A stretch of DNA of 64,000 nt, from NCBI RefSeq assembly GCF_010730745.1, contig NZ_AP022615.1:558001-622000 (forward strand), read 5' to 3'. This DNA is from Mycobacterium heidelbergense (lineage in GTDB: Bacteria; Actinomycetota; Actinomycetes; Mycobacteriales; Mycobacteriaceae). The position numbers and the translations under genes are program-made. Positions 54,002-61,842 of the stretch are shown piece after piece. Below the pieces are notes generated by a model that ran no database searches, was not told the DNA's origin, and saw only the letters and a list, made by a program, of their open reading frames with translations. How positions within the stretch are numbered: position 1 is the stretch's first letter; every line of letters begins with the position of its first letter.

Positions 54002-55186
54002 ATGCTGTTTGAGGCACCGCATTTGAACGAACGGGAGTTAGAGGTCGTCGCAGAGATCGATGATCTCCGACACCGGCTGCGCTCCCGCATTTACGAACCG
54101 CGCCGCTGGACCGGTTCACTACGCCGCGTGCAATTCGCCCGTGCAGTCCAGGGGTCGAACAGTATCGAGGGGTTCGAGGCCAAGCTGGACGACGCCGTGG
54201 CAATCGAGATGGGCGAAGACGCACTCGATGCCAGCGAAGAAACCAGTCTGGCGATCAAGGGCTACCGAGACGCGATGACCTACGTGCTGCAACTTGCCGA
54301 GGAACCGCGCTTCCAATTCGGCGAGCAACTAGTCAAGAGTCTTCACTTCATGATGACCAGCTACGACCTGAAGAACCGCCCTGGTCGTTGGCGTACGGGT
54401 CCAATCTACGTGCAGAAAGAAGAGACCGGCGAGATCGTCTACGAGGGTGTTGACGTTGCCGACATGGACCGTCTGATGCACGAACTCGTTTGCCGCCTTG
54501 AAAACGACGAAAACATGCCGATTGTCGTCAAGGCGGCGATGGCCCACCTCAATTTGGTGCTGATCCATCCTTTCCGAGATGGAAATGGCAGGATGGCGCG
54601 CTGCCTTCAGACCCTGGTGCTGGCCCGGGAAGGGATTGTCTCCCCGGTGTTTTCGAGCATTGAGGAGTATCTGGGCCGGAACACGCGCTCCTACTACGAC
54701 ATTCTCGCCGAGGTTGGGCACGGCTCATGGCAACCGGCTAACGATGCTCGCCCCTGGGTCCAGTATGTCCTGACTGCACACCTCCGTCAGGCAAAGACGG
54801 TTCTGCGGCGCACGCGGGAAATCGAAGAGATCTATATCGAGTTGGACCGTGTCGTGGCTCGTTACAACTTGCCGGAAAGAACAATGGAGGCCCTCTTCGA
54901 TGCCGCTTCGGGCCTACGCGTGCGCCGCGCCGTGTATCGCGCGATTTTGGAGGGCCAAAGCGACGCTCCGGTCAGCGAACAGACGGCCACCCGCGACCTT
55001 CAGAACCTCACCAGCCGCGGGCTCCTCATTCCGCACGGTGAACGGCGCGGGCGCTTCTACACCGCGGGCAAGGAACTAGCCGATATTCGTAAGAGGGTGA
55101 TCGGACGGCGCAACCCTCGCGACGAGTCAGATCCATTCGAGACGAAGGCTAATTCAGTGCCGCCCGCCCAAACGAAGTTGTTCTAA
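54002..55186 (+). CDS. Fic-family adenylyltransferase, self-inhibited class
   Basis: 394 residues. The Fic motif is HPFRDGNGRMAR (His189). An N-terminal inhibitory helix motif SNSIEG (residues 52-57, Ser/Thr-x-x-x-Glu-Gly) marks class II Fic proteins. A Fic_N region and a C-terminal winged-helix-like domain (TATRDLQNLTSRGLLIPHG) are also present. Fic enzymes add AMP to target proteins. ATG 54002 follows AAGGG. No separate antitoxin gene is adjacent, consistent with the internal inhibitor. The winged helix could bind its own promoter. Confidence 0.9.
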   Translation: MLFEAPHLNERELEVVAEIDDLRHRLRSRIYEPRRWTGSLRRVQFARAVQGSNSIEGFEAKLDDAVAIEMGEDALDASEETSLAIKGYRDAMTYVLQLAEEPRFQFGEQLVKSLHFMMTSYDLKNRPGRWRTGPIYVQKEETGEIVYEGVDVADMDRLMHELVCRLENDENMPIVVKAAMAHLNLVLIHPFRDGNGRMARCLQTLVLAREGIVSPVFSSIEEYLGRNTRSYYDILAEVGHGSWQPANDARPWVQYVLTAHLRQAKTVLRRTREIEEIYIELDRVVARYNLPERTMEALFDAASGLRVRRAVYRAILEGQSDAPVSEQTATRDLQNLTSRGLLIPHGERRGRFYTAGKELADIRKRVIGRRNPRDESDPFETKANSVPPAQTKLF

Positions 55187-55372
55187 CAAACCCGCTGCCC
55201 AAGCGTAGGTCGCCACCGATATCGTCGCCGCTTGGCGCGGCCATACCAATGACACAGGCAGACGATTGGGCGGATCATGGACGGCCGTTTCACCACCGCG
55301 TCGGCGGCGTTCTCGACCGCGATAGAAAACCGCTCTGCCCGGGACTCGAAGCCCCAGACTCCCCTCGGCAAG

Positions 55373-55756
55373 TCAGCCCTCTTGGTAGCTCCAACCGTGC
55401 ATTTGCGTTGCAATCTCGTCGAGATCGGAGATCGCGCCGGTGGCCGCCCCGATCACAAAGCCGAAGCGCTCATCCTCCGGCGCACTAATCCACTGAGCGT
55501 TGATGGCCAGGAAAGTCCGGCAGGCTGTCCACGCAAGTCGCTTGTTGCCATCCACCAGCGCATGATTCCGTGCCAGCGAATGCAGCAGCGCGGCGGCCTT
55601 TAGGTGGAGATCTGGGTAAGCATCCTGTCCAAACACCGACGCGCGAGGTCGCGCCAGAGCTGATTCAAGCAAGCCGTAGTCCCTGATTACGACATGCCTA
55701 CCAATGGCCTCTCGGGCAATTTCCAGCAGATCTTCGAGATCCAGGTAGTCAGTCAT
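55373..55756 (-). CDS. doc: Doc-type toxin
   Basis: 127 residues of the Fic/Doc fold: LDLEDLLEIAREAIGRHVVI and the active site HALVDGNKRLAW (His65). Doc usually has HxFxxGNKR; here Phe is replaced by Leu. Doc kinases phosphorylate EF-Tu. The ATG overlaps the antitoxin stop as ATGA. Confidence 0.85.
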   Translation of the reverse strand: MTDYLDLEDLLEIAREAIGRHVVIRDYGLLESALARPRASVFGQDAYPDLHLKAAALLHSLARNHALVDGNKRLAWTACRTFLAINAQWISAPEDERFGFVIGAATGAISDLDEIATQMHGWSYQEG

Positions 55757-55959
55757 GCATCCTTAAGGCGCTCCAAAACCCCGGCCTCCTCGCGAACTAC
55801 GCGCTGCAGCGCCGCGGCGACCTTGGCCTTGTGCGCCCGCCGGGCGATGTACTCGTCGATGGCCGATAGCGCAACGGCCTGCATCGACCGGCCTTCGGCG
55901 GCGGCCTGCCGGCGCAGCGCTTCTGCCTGCTGCTCACTGGGGCGCAGAGTCATTCCCAT
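55753..55959 (-). CDS. Ribbon-helix-helix antitoxin for Doc
   Basis: 68 residues: MGMTLRPSEQQAEALRRQAA then GRSMQAVALSAIDEYIARRA, a ribbon-helix-helix DNA-binding fold, and an Arg/Lys and acidic tail (REEAGVLERLKDA) that would bind the toxin. The partner class differs from the Phd of phage P1. ATG 55959; the open frame upstream runs through the operator. It is translated first, then Doc. Confidence 0.8.
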   Translation of the reverse strand: MGMTLRPSEQQAEALRRQAAAEGRSMQAVALSAIDEYIARRAHKAKVAAALQRVVREEAGVLERLKDA

Positions 55960-55967
55960 GGCCTGGA

Positions 55968-55985
55968 TGATACCTGTTTGATACC
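55968..55985 (-). promoter_or_regulatory. Paired direct repeat at the doc operon start
   Basis: TGATACC occurs at 55968-55974 and 55979-55985, exactly one helical turn (11 bases) apart, just before the antitoxin start. Direct repeats at this spacing suit a ribbon-helix-helix repressor. Confidence 0.5.
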
Positions 55986-56113
55986 ACCGTGGCACCGCGT
56001 CGATCGCTTCTCGGACTCTCACCCGTGGCAAACACAAAACTCGCCCTGATTCACATCAATGAGGGTGGTCATAGGCGATCGACCAGTCGAGCGGCGGGAC
56101 CCACGAGTACCTG

Positions 56114-56143
56114 TTTATCGGCCTCTCGGCGGAGGTCGATAAA
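56114..56143. repeat. Near-perfect 12-bp inverted repeat
   Basis: TTTATCGGCCTC (56114-56125) and GAGGTCGATAAA (56132-56143) pair with one mismatch. It stands directly before a strong GGAGAG and a short ORF. Confidence 0.6.
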
Positions 56144-56153
56144 GGAGAGTGTC

Positions 56154-56219
56154 ATGCCGCGCAGCTTGCGATCCGACTCCGACACAGTGTCCTATGGTGC
56201 ATCACCCGCGCGGCGGTAG
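56154..56219 (+). CDS. Possible 21-residue peptide between two hairpins
   Basis: ATG 56154 follows GGAGAG at a good distance and encodes MPRSLRSDSDTVSYGASPAR plus one Arg before TAG. A strong hairpin starts at its stop. It may be a leader peptide for attenuation or an unrelated short ORF; no downstream gene in the same unit is obvious. Confidence 0.3.
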   Translation: MPRSLRSDSDTVSYGASPARR

Positions 56220-56246
56220 CCCGCGCCCGCCTGGTAGGGCGCGGGC
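56219..56246. terminator. GC-rich hairpin
   Basis: GCCCGCGCCC (56219-56228) and GGGCGCGGGC (56237-56246) form a perfect 10-base stem with an 8-base loop. No T-run follows. It could end transcription from the small ORF. Confidence 0.5.
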
Positions 56247-56312
56247 GTTAAACAAGTTGGCCTAGCGGTGCCTGCCAGAGCTTTCCGCCCAAAGGCTTGA
56301 GACAATCACCTC

Positions 56313-56471
56313 GTGTCCACCGAACCCCAACATCCACCATCGGCCGCGTCGAAACCGCCGGGAGTGCATGTCACGCCCGAGGACTTAGAGAGGTTCGGCG
56401 ACGAGGAGCAGGTGCGCGCGGCGTGGGATGAGGGCCGGCTCCGCGACGAGCAACCGCCGCACCACCGCTAG
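56313..56471 (+). CDS. Small charged protein (52 residues)
   Basis: GTG 56313 opens a frame with coding-like composition: PGVHVTPEDLERFGDEEQVR and WDEGRLRDEQPP before TAG. GACAAT, six bases before the GTG, is a partial -10 box, so a leaderless start is possible. No domain was recognised. A further short frame follows (56477-56581) containing MRGKALREADPCWPLIHR, possibly the start of a lost HNH gene. Confidence 0.4.
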   Translation: MSTEPQHPPSAASKPPGVHVTPEDLERFGDEEQVRAAWDEGRLRDEQPPHHR

Positions 56472-56773
56472 CGTGGCGCGTGGCCACCTGCCACCAGAAC
56501 TACAGCGCGAACAAGAACGTCGGCACCATGCGAGGCAAAGCCCTGCGCGAGGCGGACCCGTGCTGGCCGTTGATCCACCGCTGAAGCTGCTGGAAATTGG
56601 TCTACAGCTGGCTGCCGGGTCATCAGGGTGGGCAGCGGCGACGAAGGCTCTTGATTAGCAGGCCTTGAATCAGTCACATAGCAGGGACTGAATCAGTCAA
56701 TTCGCACCGCACACCCGAAGATCGCTGGCCCAGCTCAGGGATCAAGGCTCGGGCCGCTTAGGTGTCCGAAAAG

Positions 56774-56821
56774 TGGAGCTAAGGGGACTCGAACCCCTGA
56801 CCCCCACACTGCCAGGGTGAA
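56774..56821 (-). pseudogene. 3' half of a tRNA-Ala (GGC)-like sequence
   Basis: On the minus strand it has a T arm AGGGG-TTCGAGT-CCCCT, acceptor strand TAGCTCC with discriminator A, a five-base variable region, and an anticodon loop CTGGCAG, reading GGC with T33. The D arm and 5' acceptor strand are missing and the anticodon stem has a mismatch, so it is not a working tRNA. It is a close copy of the sequence at 52959. Confidence 0.5.
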
Positions 56822-56932
56822 AGCGATTGTTCCGGTCCGTTCCGCTGTGTCTACAGAGCGGCCATCTGTGCAGCTAGATGAACAATTCTCATGCTGATGC
56901 GTCCAGCGTGTGTCGGCGGGTCGTCGCGTGTC
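56822..56932. other. Intergenic, nothing recognised
   Basis: No ORF or repeat was found. Confidence 0.3.
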
Positions 56933-57109
56933 TTAGGACATCGCTAGGACGCGACGGACACGTGTTCGCAGTTTCTTGGCCCCTAGTTCTACACTCGGCC
57001 CGCACTGGCCTGAATCGAGGTTGATGCGGGTGATCGCGATCGCCGCTATGGTGGCCTGCAAATCGTTGTCGATCTCGCCGGCGAGGTAGCCCAGCGCCAT
57101 CTCCGCCAC
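56933..57109 (-). CDS. Small protein divergent from AbiE (58 residues)
   Basis: GTG 57109 (or ATG 57100) opens a frame that reads as a regular protein: MALGYLAGEIDNDLQATIAA, then IAITRINLDSGQCGPS and a basic tail KKLRTRVRRVLAMS before TAA. AAGGTGG and GGCGGAG precede the starts. A stop 16 bases upstream fixes the N-terminus. It is divergent from AbiEi across the long inverted repeat and might be controlled by it. No family was recognised. Confidence 0.45.
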   Translation of the reverse strand: MAEMALGYLAGEIDNDLQATIAAIAITRINLDSGQCGPSVELGAKKLRTRVRRVLAMS

Positions 57110-57135
57110 CTTACTCGCCGCCGGTCATCGGCGAC

Positions 57136-57175
57136 ACGGAACGTCTACAGGTACGATTACCTGTAGACGTTCCGT
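57136..57175. promoter_or_regulatory. AbiE operator: 18-bp perfect inverted repeat
   Basis: ACGGAACGTCTACAGGTA (57136-57153) and its exact reverse complement (57158-57175) flank CGAT. AbiEi antitoxins bind such repeats and repress the operon. A T-run (57183-57187 region) after the right arm also gives it the look of a terminator. Confidence 0.75.
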
Positions 57176-57206
57176 TTCATTTTTTTCCCGGAGGGAGGTG
57201 GCGCTG

Positions 57207-57764
57207 GTGGATGCCCTGACGCCGAGCACTGCGGCGCAGGCCGGCCTGTCGCGCAGCGCACTCTACCGCGGCGCGCGTGCTGGTCGCTTGGACCGCATCG
57301 CCCGCGGTATCTACCTGCCTGCGGAGGCCTCGGCTGCCGACTGGGATCTGCTCGAGGCCGCGACCCGCCGCCCGGATGCCACGATCTGCCTGATCTCCGC
57401 GCTCGCCCATTACGACCTGACCGACGCAATCCCCGTCGCGCTGGACGTCGCGATCCCACGGGGGTCGAGGACACCCGCGAGCACGGGTGCGATCGCATGG
57501 CATCAATTCGACCGGGCCACATTCGAGATGGGGCGCGAAGAGATCACGATCCCGGGATCGGATCAGACGATCGGGATCTACTCGCCTGAGCGGTCGATCG
57601 CCGACGCGTTCCGGCTCCGTGGCGGGGTCGGATACGAACTGGCGCGCGACGCGCTGCGCGAATGGCTGCGCCGCGGTGGCAAACCGGCCCGGCTGATCGA
57701 GATCGCGTCCCGCCTACCGCGGGCGAAGTCCCCGATCCTGCAAGCATTGGACATGGTGGGATGA
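57207..57764 (+). CDS. abiEi: AbiEi antitoxin
   Basis: 185 residues: an N-terminal winged helix (TPSTAAQAGLSRSALYRGAR, then GRLDRIARGIYLP) and a C-terminal AbiEi domain (ICLISALAHYDLTDAIPVAL, PERSIADAFRLRGGVGYELA). It is the antitoxin and repressor of a type IV system. GTG 57207 lies eight bases after GGAGG; GTG 57198 is three codons upstream and too close. It overlaps AbiEii as ATGA. Confidence 0.88.
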   Translation: MDALTPSTAAQAGLSRSALYRGARAGRLDRIARGIYLPAEASAADWDLLEAATRRPDATICLISALAHYDLTDAIPVALDVAIPRGSRTPASTGAIAWHQFDRATFEMGREEITIPGSDQTIGIYSPERSIADAFRLRGGVGYELARDALREWLRRGGKPARLIEIASRLPRAKSPILQALDMVG

Positions 57765-58612
57765 GCGCCGGCGACGCGGTGTTCCACCGGATCCAGTCTG
57801 TCGCCCGTTCCGCAGCGGCCAACAGCGGGACCGGCGCACCGACGCGCGAGTACCTGATTCGGCACACCCTCGAATCGTTCCTGGACCGACTCACCCGCAC
57901 CTCCCATGCCGGCGACTTCGTCCTCAAGGGCGGGGTTCTGCTCGCCGCCTACGGGGCACGGCGCCCGACGAAGGATGCCGACTCCAACGCCATCCAGGCT
58001 GACGTCACCGCCGAGCATCTCGCCCAGGTGGTCCGTGACATCGCCGCGACCGACGTCGATGACGGTGTGGTGTTCGACCTCGACATGATTGGCGTGCAGG
58101 AGATCCGCGAGCAGACCGACTACCCGGGCCTGCGCGTACGGGTCGCCGTATCGATCGGACCGTGGAAGGGCGCCGCGGCCTGGGATGTATCCACCGGAGA
58201 TCCTATCGTTCCGCCTCCCCGCCAGGTGACCATCGACCGGATCCTCGGCGACCCGATCACGCTGCTCGGTTACGCGCCCGAGACCACCATCGCCGAGAAG
58301 GGCGTCACCATCCTCGAACGCGGCATCACCAGTACCCGTTGGCGTGATTACGTCGACATCGTCCAGCTCGACCGCCACGGCATCGACCCCGATGAACTGC
58401 TCCGCTCGGCACGGGCCGTCGCGCGTCACCGCGCCGTTACCCTCGAACCCGTCGCTCCGCATCTGGCCGGTTACGGCGAGGTCGGACAAGCGAAATGGGC
58501 CGCATGGCGCCGCAAGGAACACCTCGAATCCGCCTGCGAGGAGAACCTCGATGACCAGATCACCCTGGTCGCCTCCTGCCTCGATTCCGTCTTTGCCCAC
58601 GGCCCCGAATAG
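57761..58612 (+). CDS. abiEii: AbiEii/MenT nucleotidyltransferase toxin
   Basis: 283 residues of the DUF1814 nucleotidyltransferase family. Motif I is LKGGVLLAAYGARRPTKDAD (residues 55-74, catalytic Asp72 and Asp74), a later motif has AETTIAEKGVTILERG (Lys), and then RWRDYVDIVQL. Mycobacterial homologues (MenT) add nucleotides to tRNA acceptor ends, and AbiE gives phage resistance in other bacteria. ATG 57761 overlaps the antitoxin stop. Confidence 0.9.
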   Translation: MSAGDAVFHRIQSVARSAAANSGTGAPTREYLIRHTLESFLDRLTRTSHAGDFVLKGGVLLAAYGARRPTKDADSNAIQADVTAEHLAQVVRDIAATDVDDGVVFDLDMIGVQEIREQTDYPGLRVRVAVSIGPWKGAAAWDVSTGDPIVPPPRQVTIDRILGDPITLLGYAPETTIAEKGVTILERGITSTRWRDYVDIVQLDRHGIDPDELLRSARAVARHRAVTLEPVAPHLAGYGEVGQAKWAAWRRKEHLESACEENLDDQITLVASCLDSVFAHGPE

Positions 58613-58896
58613 ACTGAGGCAATAGTGATCATCCCAGTCAGAGGCGCCTGCCGAGCATCACTTCGCAGGTCGAGTCGGATGCGCCGCAGCCAGGTAACTG
58701 CCGCTAGACCGGTTCCAGACTGACCTTGGCGCCGTGACGGCGAACGCTGCCGGCACCCGTGTCCATCAGCCGCGAACCGGGACGAACCGGACGCCGCGAG
58801 GCCTCCACGGGAACGAATTCATCGACGAGTCAGGGTCGAACAAGTGCTTGATACGCTGTTGGATGGCCCAAGCAGCACGGGCGAAAGCGATGAGGA
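58613..58896. other. Intergenic, promoter of the HNH-like gene expected
   Basis: No credible gene. Short frames across it have no recognisable features. A stop codon immediately precedes the ATG at 58897. Confidence 0.3.
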
Positions 58897-59796
58897 ATGC
58901 CAGAGGAAGCCGACGACTACCGACACCCGAAGTGCTACGCAAAAACACGGGGCGGATGCTCCACAAAGATTTCCGGCGAGCACTACGTTTCGCACGGATT
59001 GATCAAGTTGTACGGAAAGAACGATCCCGGCTTCACGATCCAGCACAAGACCGGCAAAGGCGTTGGCCACCCGATCCGGCCGAAGAACTTCAAGGCGAAC
59101 ATTCTGTGCCAGAAGCACAACACAGCGCTGCATCCGGCGGATGACGCTGCGCTGGCGTTCGCAACGTTTCTGCGCCGCATCGCTCTTCAGTACGATGCCG
59201 GGGCTGGCGAGTGGGGTGACGCCGAGGAAGTCACTATCTCTGGCGACGATATGCAGCGGTGGGTGTTGAAGCTGTTCCTGAATCACGCTGTGACAGGACA
59301 CTTTGACGTACAGCAGGACAACACTGTCACGTTTCCGTCAGAGTCTATTGATTTGTTGCTGGATCGTGCGGCCTGGCCGTCAACGTGGGGTTTGACAGTG
59401 CCAGGCGAAACGAGAAGCAAAGACGTTCGGGCTTGCCCGTTCCAACCCATAGACGTAGTCAACAGCCACTGGTGGGGTGTTGCGCCTTTTGTCCACAAGG
59501 ACAAAACATGGATTGGGGGCGGGATAGTCGACCTGGCCCATGTCAGCTTCGGCCTGACGCTATTCAACCCGGGACGCGGGATGCCGGGGTGGGACAACCC
59601 TGGCAATCACCTACACGGATCGCTGCAACGGCCGGCGTTTATCAGTTGGGAGCTGGAGGGCTTGGAAAAGCGCATCAACTTCACGTGGGATTATCCGCTA
59701 CACCACTTAGGAATAACTTACGCGCTGCGACCTCAGAACAAGGCCGACCGGCTCGCCGGGAAACTGCCGGTCGGACAACACATCTGGCTTGAGTAG
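58897..59796 (+). CDS. Cys/His-rich HNH-like protein of unknown function
   Basis: 299 residues. The N-terminal region has CYAKTRGGCSTKISGEHYVS and, ~40 residues on, NILCQKHNTALHPADDAALA: two Cys pairs and an EH followed by CxxHN, the layout of zinc-bearing HNH-type nuclease domains. The remaining ~200 residues have no recognised domain (WVLKLFLNHAVTGHFDV, HWWGVAPFVHKD). It follows AbiE and could be a defence or restriction nuclease, by inference only. GAGG directly precedes the ATG, which follows a stop codon. Confidence 0.6.
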   Translation: MPEEADDYRHPKCYAKTRGGCSTKISGEHYVSHGLIKLYGKNDPGFTIQHKTGKGVGHPIRPKNFKANILCQKHNTALHPADDAALAFATFLRRIALQYDAGAGEWGDAEEVTISGDDMQRWVLKLFLNHAVTGHFDVQQDNTVTFPSESIDLLLDRAAWPSTWGLTVPGETRSKDVRACPFQPIDVVNSHWWGVAPFVHKDKTWIGGGIVDLAHVSFGLTLFNPGRGMPGWDNPGNHLHGSLQRPAFISWELEGLEKRINFTWDYPLHHLGITYALRPQNKADRLAGKLPVGQHIWLE

Positions 59797-59843
59797 ATCA
59801 CTACGCTTTACGTCGCAGCGGAACCTAGCTGCGGAAATAATTC

Positions 59844-59880
59844 GCGGGGTGGGCCGGGCTCCAACCCGCGACCAACGGAT
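59844..59880 (-). other. tRNA 3'-end-like sequence, divergent
   Basis: The minus strand reads CCGTTGGTCGCGGGTTGGAGCC and continues into an acceptor-like GCCCACCCCG. It is like a tRNA T arm but with G for C in the loop (GGTTGGAGCC for GGTTCGANTCC). No 5' half was seen. Confidence 0.3.
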
Positions 59881-60066
59881 TCGCGATTCAGGGTTCTCGT
59901 TGACTGCTCGAAAAGACCGGTAAATTCTTGTGCGACAAGGCACTTGGGTACCCGTGGGAACCGACCAAACCTCAACGATTCCGGTCGATTCTCGGTCATT
60001 ATCGATGAATAAAAGATGACGTAAACGGCGGCTTCGAACACATTATGCGAAACGCGGGACGTTGCC

Positions 60067-60342
60067 TCATATGATGGCTGGAGTGGCGAACCAGAAGCCC
60101 AGGATCACCACCGCCACCACAATCGGCCAAGCCTGGAAGGCGACACGTACCGGTATTGGCGCGTTACGTAGCTCCATGAAGTCCAGCACCACGTAGCTCA
60201 CTTTCACCGCGGCGATCAGGAAAATCCCGACCACCGCGACGGCGGGGACGAACAAATCCTTCGACAGCCCCCATGTCGTCACGCAGGTCAACACCATCAA
60301 GCCCAGCCACACCATGGTGACCCGTTCGCGCCGTGCGGACAT
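60067..60342 (-). CDS. Cytochrome oxidase subunit IV-like membrane protein
   Basis: 91 residues, three hydrophobic helices (VTMVWLGLMVLTCVTTWGL, FVPAVAVVGIFLIAAVKVSY, WPIVVAVVILGFWF) with the DFMELRNAP linker of the prokaryotic COX4 family. It would sit with a heme-copper or NO-reductase-like oxidase. ATG 60342 overlaps the stop of the decayed subunit III (TAATG). No subunit I is near. Confidence 0.75.
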   Translation of the reverse strand: MSARRERVTMVWLGLMVLTCVTTWGLSKDLFVPAVAVVGIFLIAAVKVSYVVLDFMELRNAPIPVRVAFQAWPIVVAVVILGFWFATPAII

Positions 60343-60595
60343 TAGATTGCCTTCTGTAGGTACAGGAGGGGAAAGATAACGATCCACAACAGGTCCACCA
60401 GGTGCCAGTAGGAGGCAACGCATTCCGGCACCACGCGTTGAAGGCTGCTGTAGGCGCCGCGCCGGGAGCGGATCCAGCAGGCTAGTGCCGGAAACAACAT
60501 GTAGGAGATGGATCCCGGTCAGGGTGAAGTATGTAGAAGTCGTTGCTGGCCGGTCTGATGCCTTCGGCGAACTTCTCGAAGTACTCGACCGACCT
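60342..60595 (-). pseudogene. Decayed cytochrome oxidase subunit III (NorE/CtaE-like)
   Basis: Three frames must be joined: VEYFEKFAEGIRPASNDFY, then TYFTLTGIHLLHVVSG, then WIRSRRGAYSSLQRVVPECV and YWHLVDLLWIVIFPLLYL. These are the middle and end of subunit III with its typical HLLHV and WHxVDxxW motifs. The N-terminal part is lost; the Rieske gene begins there on the other strand. Confidence 0.75.
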
Positions 60596-61693
60596 GTGAA
60601 GACTTTGAAGACCAACTACCCGAAGAATTGCTGGTACGTTGCGGCCACGTGCGACGAGATCGCTGAATCGCCGTTGGGCCGGCGCCTGCTCGGCGAGGAG
60701 GTCGTGCTGTGGCGCGGGGCCAGTGGGCGGGTCACCGCATTCGTAAACCGTTGCGCGCACAGAGCGTTTCCGCTGTCGCACAGTAGCGTCGACGGAGACC
60801 GACTGGTCTGCGGTTACCACGGGTGTACCTACGACGCCGACGGCAGGTGCGTGCACATCCCGTCTCAGCCCCAAGTCCCGACTGGGATGAGGGTGCGTGT
60901 GTTCCCTGTCCTCGAGCAACCACCTTTCGTCTGGATCTGGCTGGGACCGCCGGCCGCTGCCGCCGGCAGCGAACCACCACACACCTTGTGGATCAACGAC
61001 CCGGCGTGGACAACGTTCGCCAGTGCCTGGCAAGTAAGCGCCAATTACATGATGGTCCACGAGCATTACCTGGACTTCAGCTACGCGCCCATCCTTCATA
61101 GGCGTGATGTGCCCCCGGAGGTCGAGAGCATGCCGGCATTCAACGATGTCGAAGTTACGGAAACCACCGTGTCTTATACTCGGCTCCTGCCGGAGGCCCA
61201 GCTCACCGACTGGGAGGCCGATTCCACCGGGCTGGACCGCGGCCTCCTATACAAGCGTAGCGAGAGCGGCACCTTCGTCTCTCCGGCGATGCACCGCCAA
61301 TATTGGGAGATTGCAACCGCGAACGGCGACGGATACACCACGACCCGAACCCACGGCATCACGCCCGAGACGGAAGCATCAACTCACGTGTTCATGCAGG
61401 CGTCCCGCAACTATCGGACCGATCGCGATGAGGTGACCACCCGTCTGCGGTCGTTCCTGTCCGAGGTTGCCGAACGCAACACTTCCATACTCGAGATGGC
61501 GTCCAGCCACTCCGGCTATGACAGGTGGCGGGGCGGCGTCGAATTCCAGGCGGACGCGGCTGCCCTGCGCGCTCGACGCATCGTGGGCGTGATGTTGGCT
61601 AAAGAAGCGGGCCGCTCCGCAATACGACCCGGTCTCGCGCCGAATACCAGGAGTGACGCACTGAGCCCTCTCCGCTCTGTCACGGCTAGTTGA
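60596..61693 (+). CDS. Rieske non-heme iron oxygenase, large subunit type
   Basis: 365 residues. The Rieske centre is Cys53, His55, Cys72 and His75 (NRCAHRAFPL and VCGYHGCTYD). The catalytic domain has VSANYMMVHEHYLDFSYAPI, with the His ligands of the mononuclear iron. It resembles VanA-type demethylases. GTG 60596 is chosen because the longer frame upstream is antisense to the subunit III remnant. Substrate unknown. Confidence 0.82.
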   Translation: MKTLKTNYPKNCWYVAATCDEIAESPLGRRLLGEEVVLWRGASGRVTAFVNRCAHRAFPLSHSSVDGDRLVCGYHGCTYDADGRCVHIPSQPQVPTGMRVRVFPVLEQPPFVWIWLGPPAAAAGSEPPHTLWINDPAWTTFASAWQVSANYMMVHEHYLDFSYAPILHRRDVPPEVESMPAFNDVEVTETTVSYTRLLPEAQLTDWEADSTGLDRGLLYKRSESGTFVSPAMHRQYWEIATANGDGYTTTRTHGITPETEASTHVFMQASRNYRTDRDEVTTRLRSFLSEVAERNTSILEMASSHSGYDRWRGGVEFQADAAALRARRIVGVMLAKEAGRSAIRPGLAPNTRSDALSPLRSVTAS

Positions 61694-61842
61694 CCATTAT
61701 TCAGCACTCGACCGCGCCAAGTCGATCAGGTGATGACTTCACCCGGCCGAATTCGCGCACGACGCAGCCTGCCCGATCATTCATGAGTGGGCATGTAAGC
61801 GGCGCATGGCCAGCCGGCGCATGATTCCATTTCATCGCTGCA
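61694..61842. other. Intergenic between convergent genes
   Basis: Nothing recognised apart from the convergent ends. Confidence 0.3.

Noticed and set aside
52959..56821. Functional tRNA genes at 52959 and 56774
   Set aside because: Only the 3' parts fit a tRNA; the D arm and 5' acceptor strand are missing in both.
57136..57187. Simple rho-independent terminator
   Set aside because: A T-run follows, but the 18-bp arms, the position just before AbiEi and the divergent small gene fit an operator better; a double role is not excluded.
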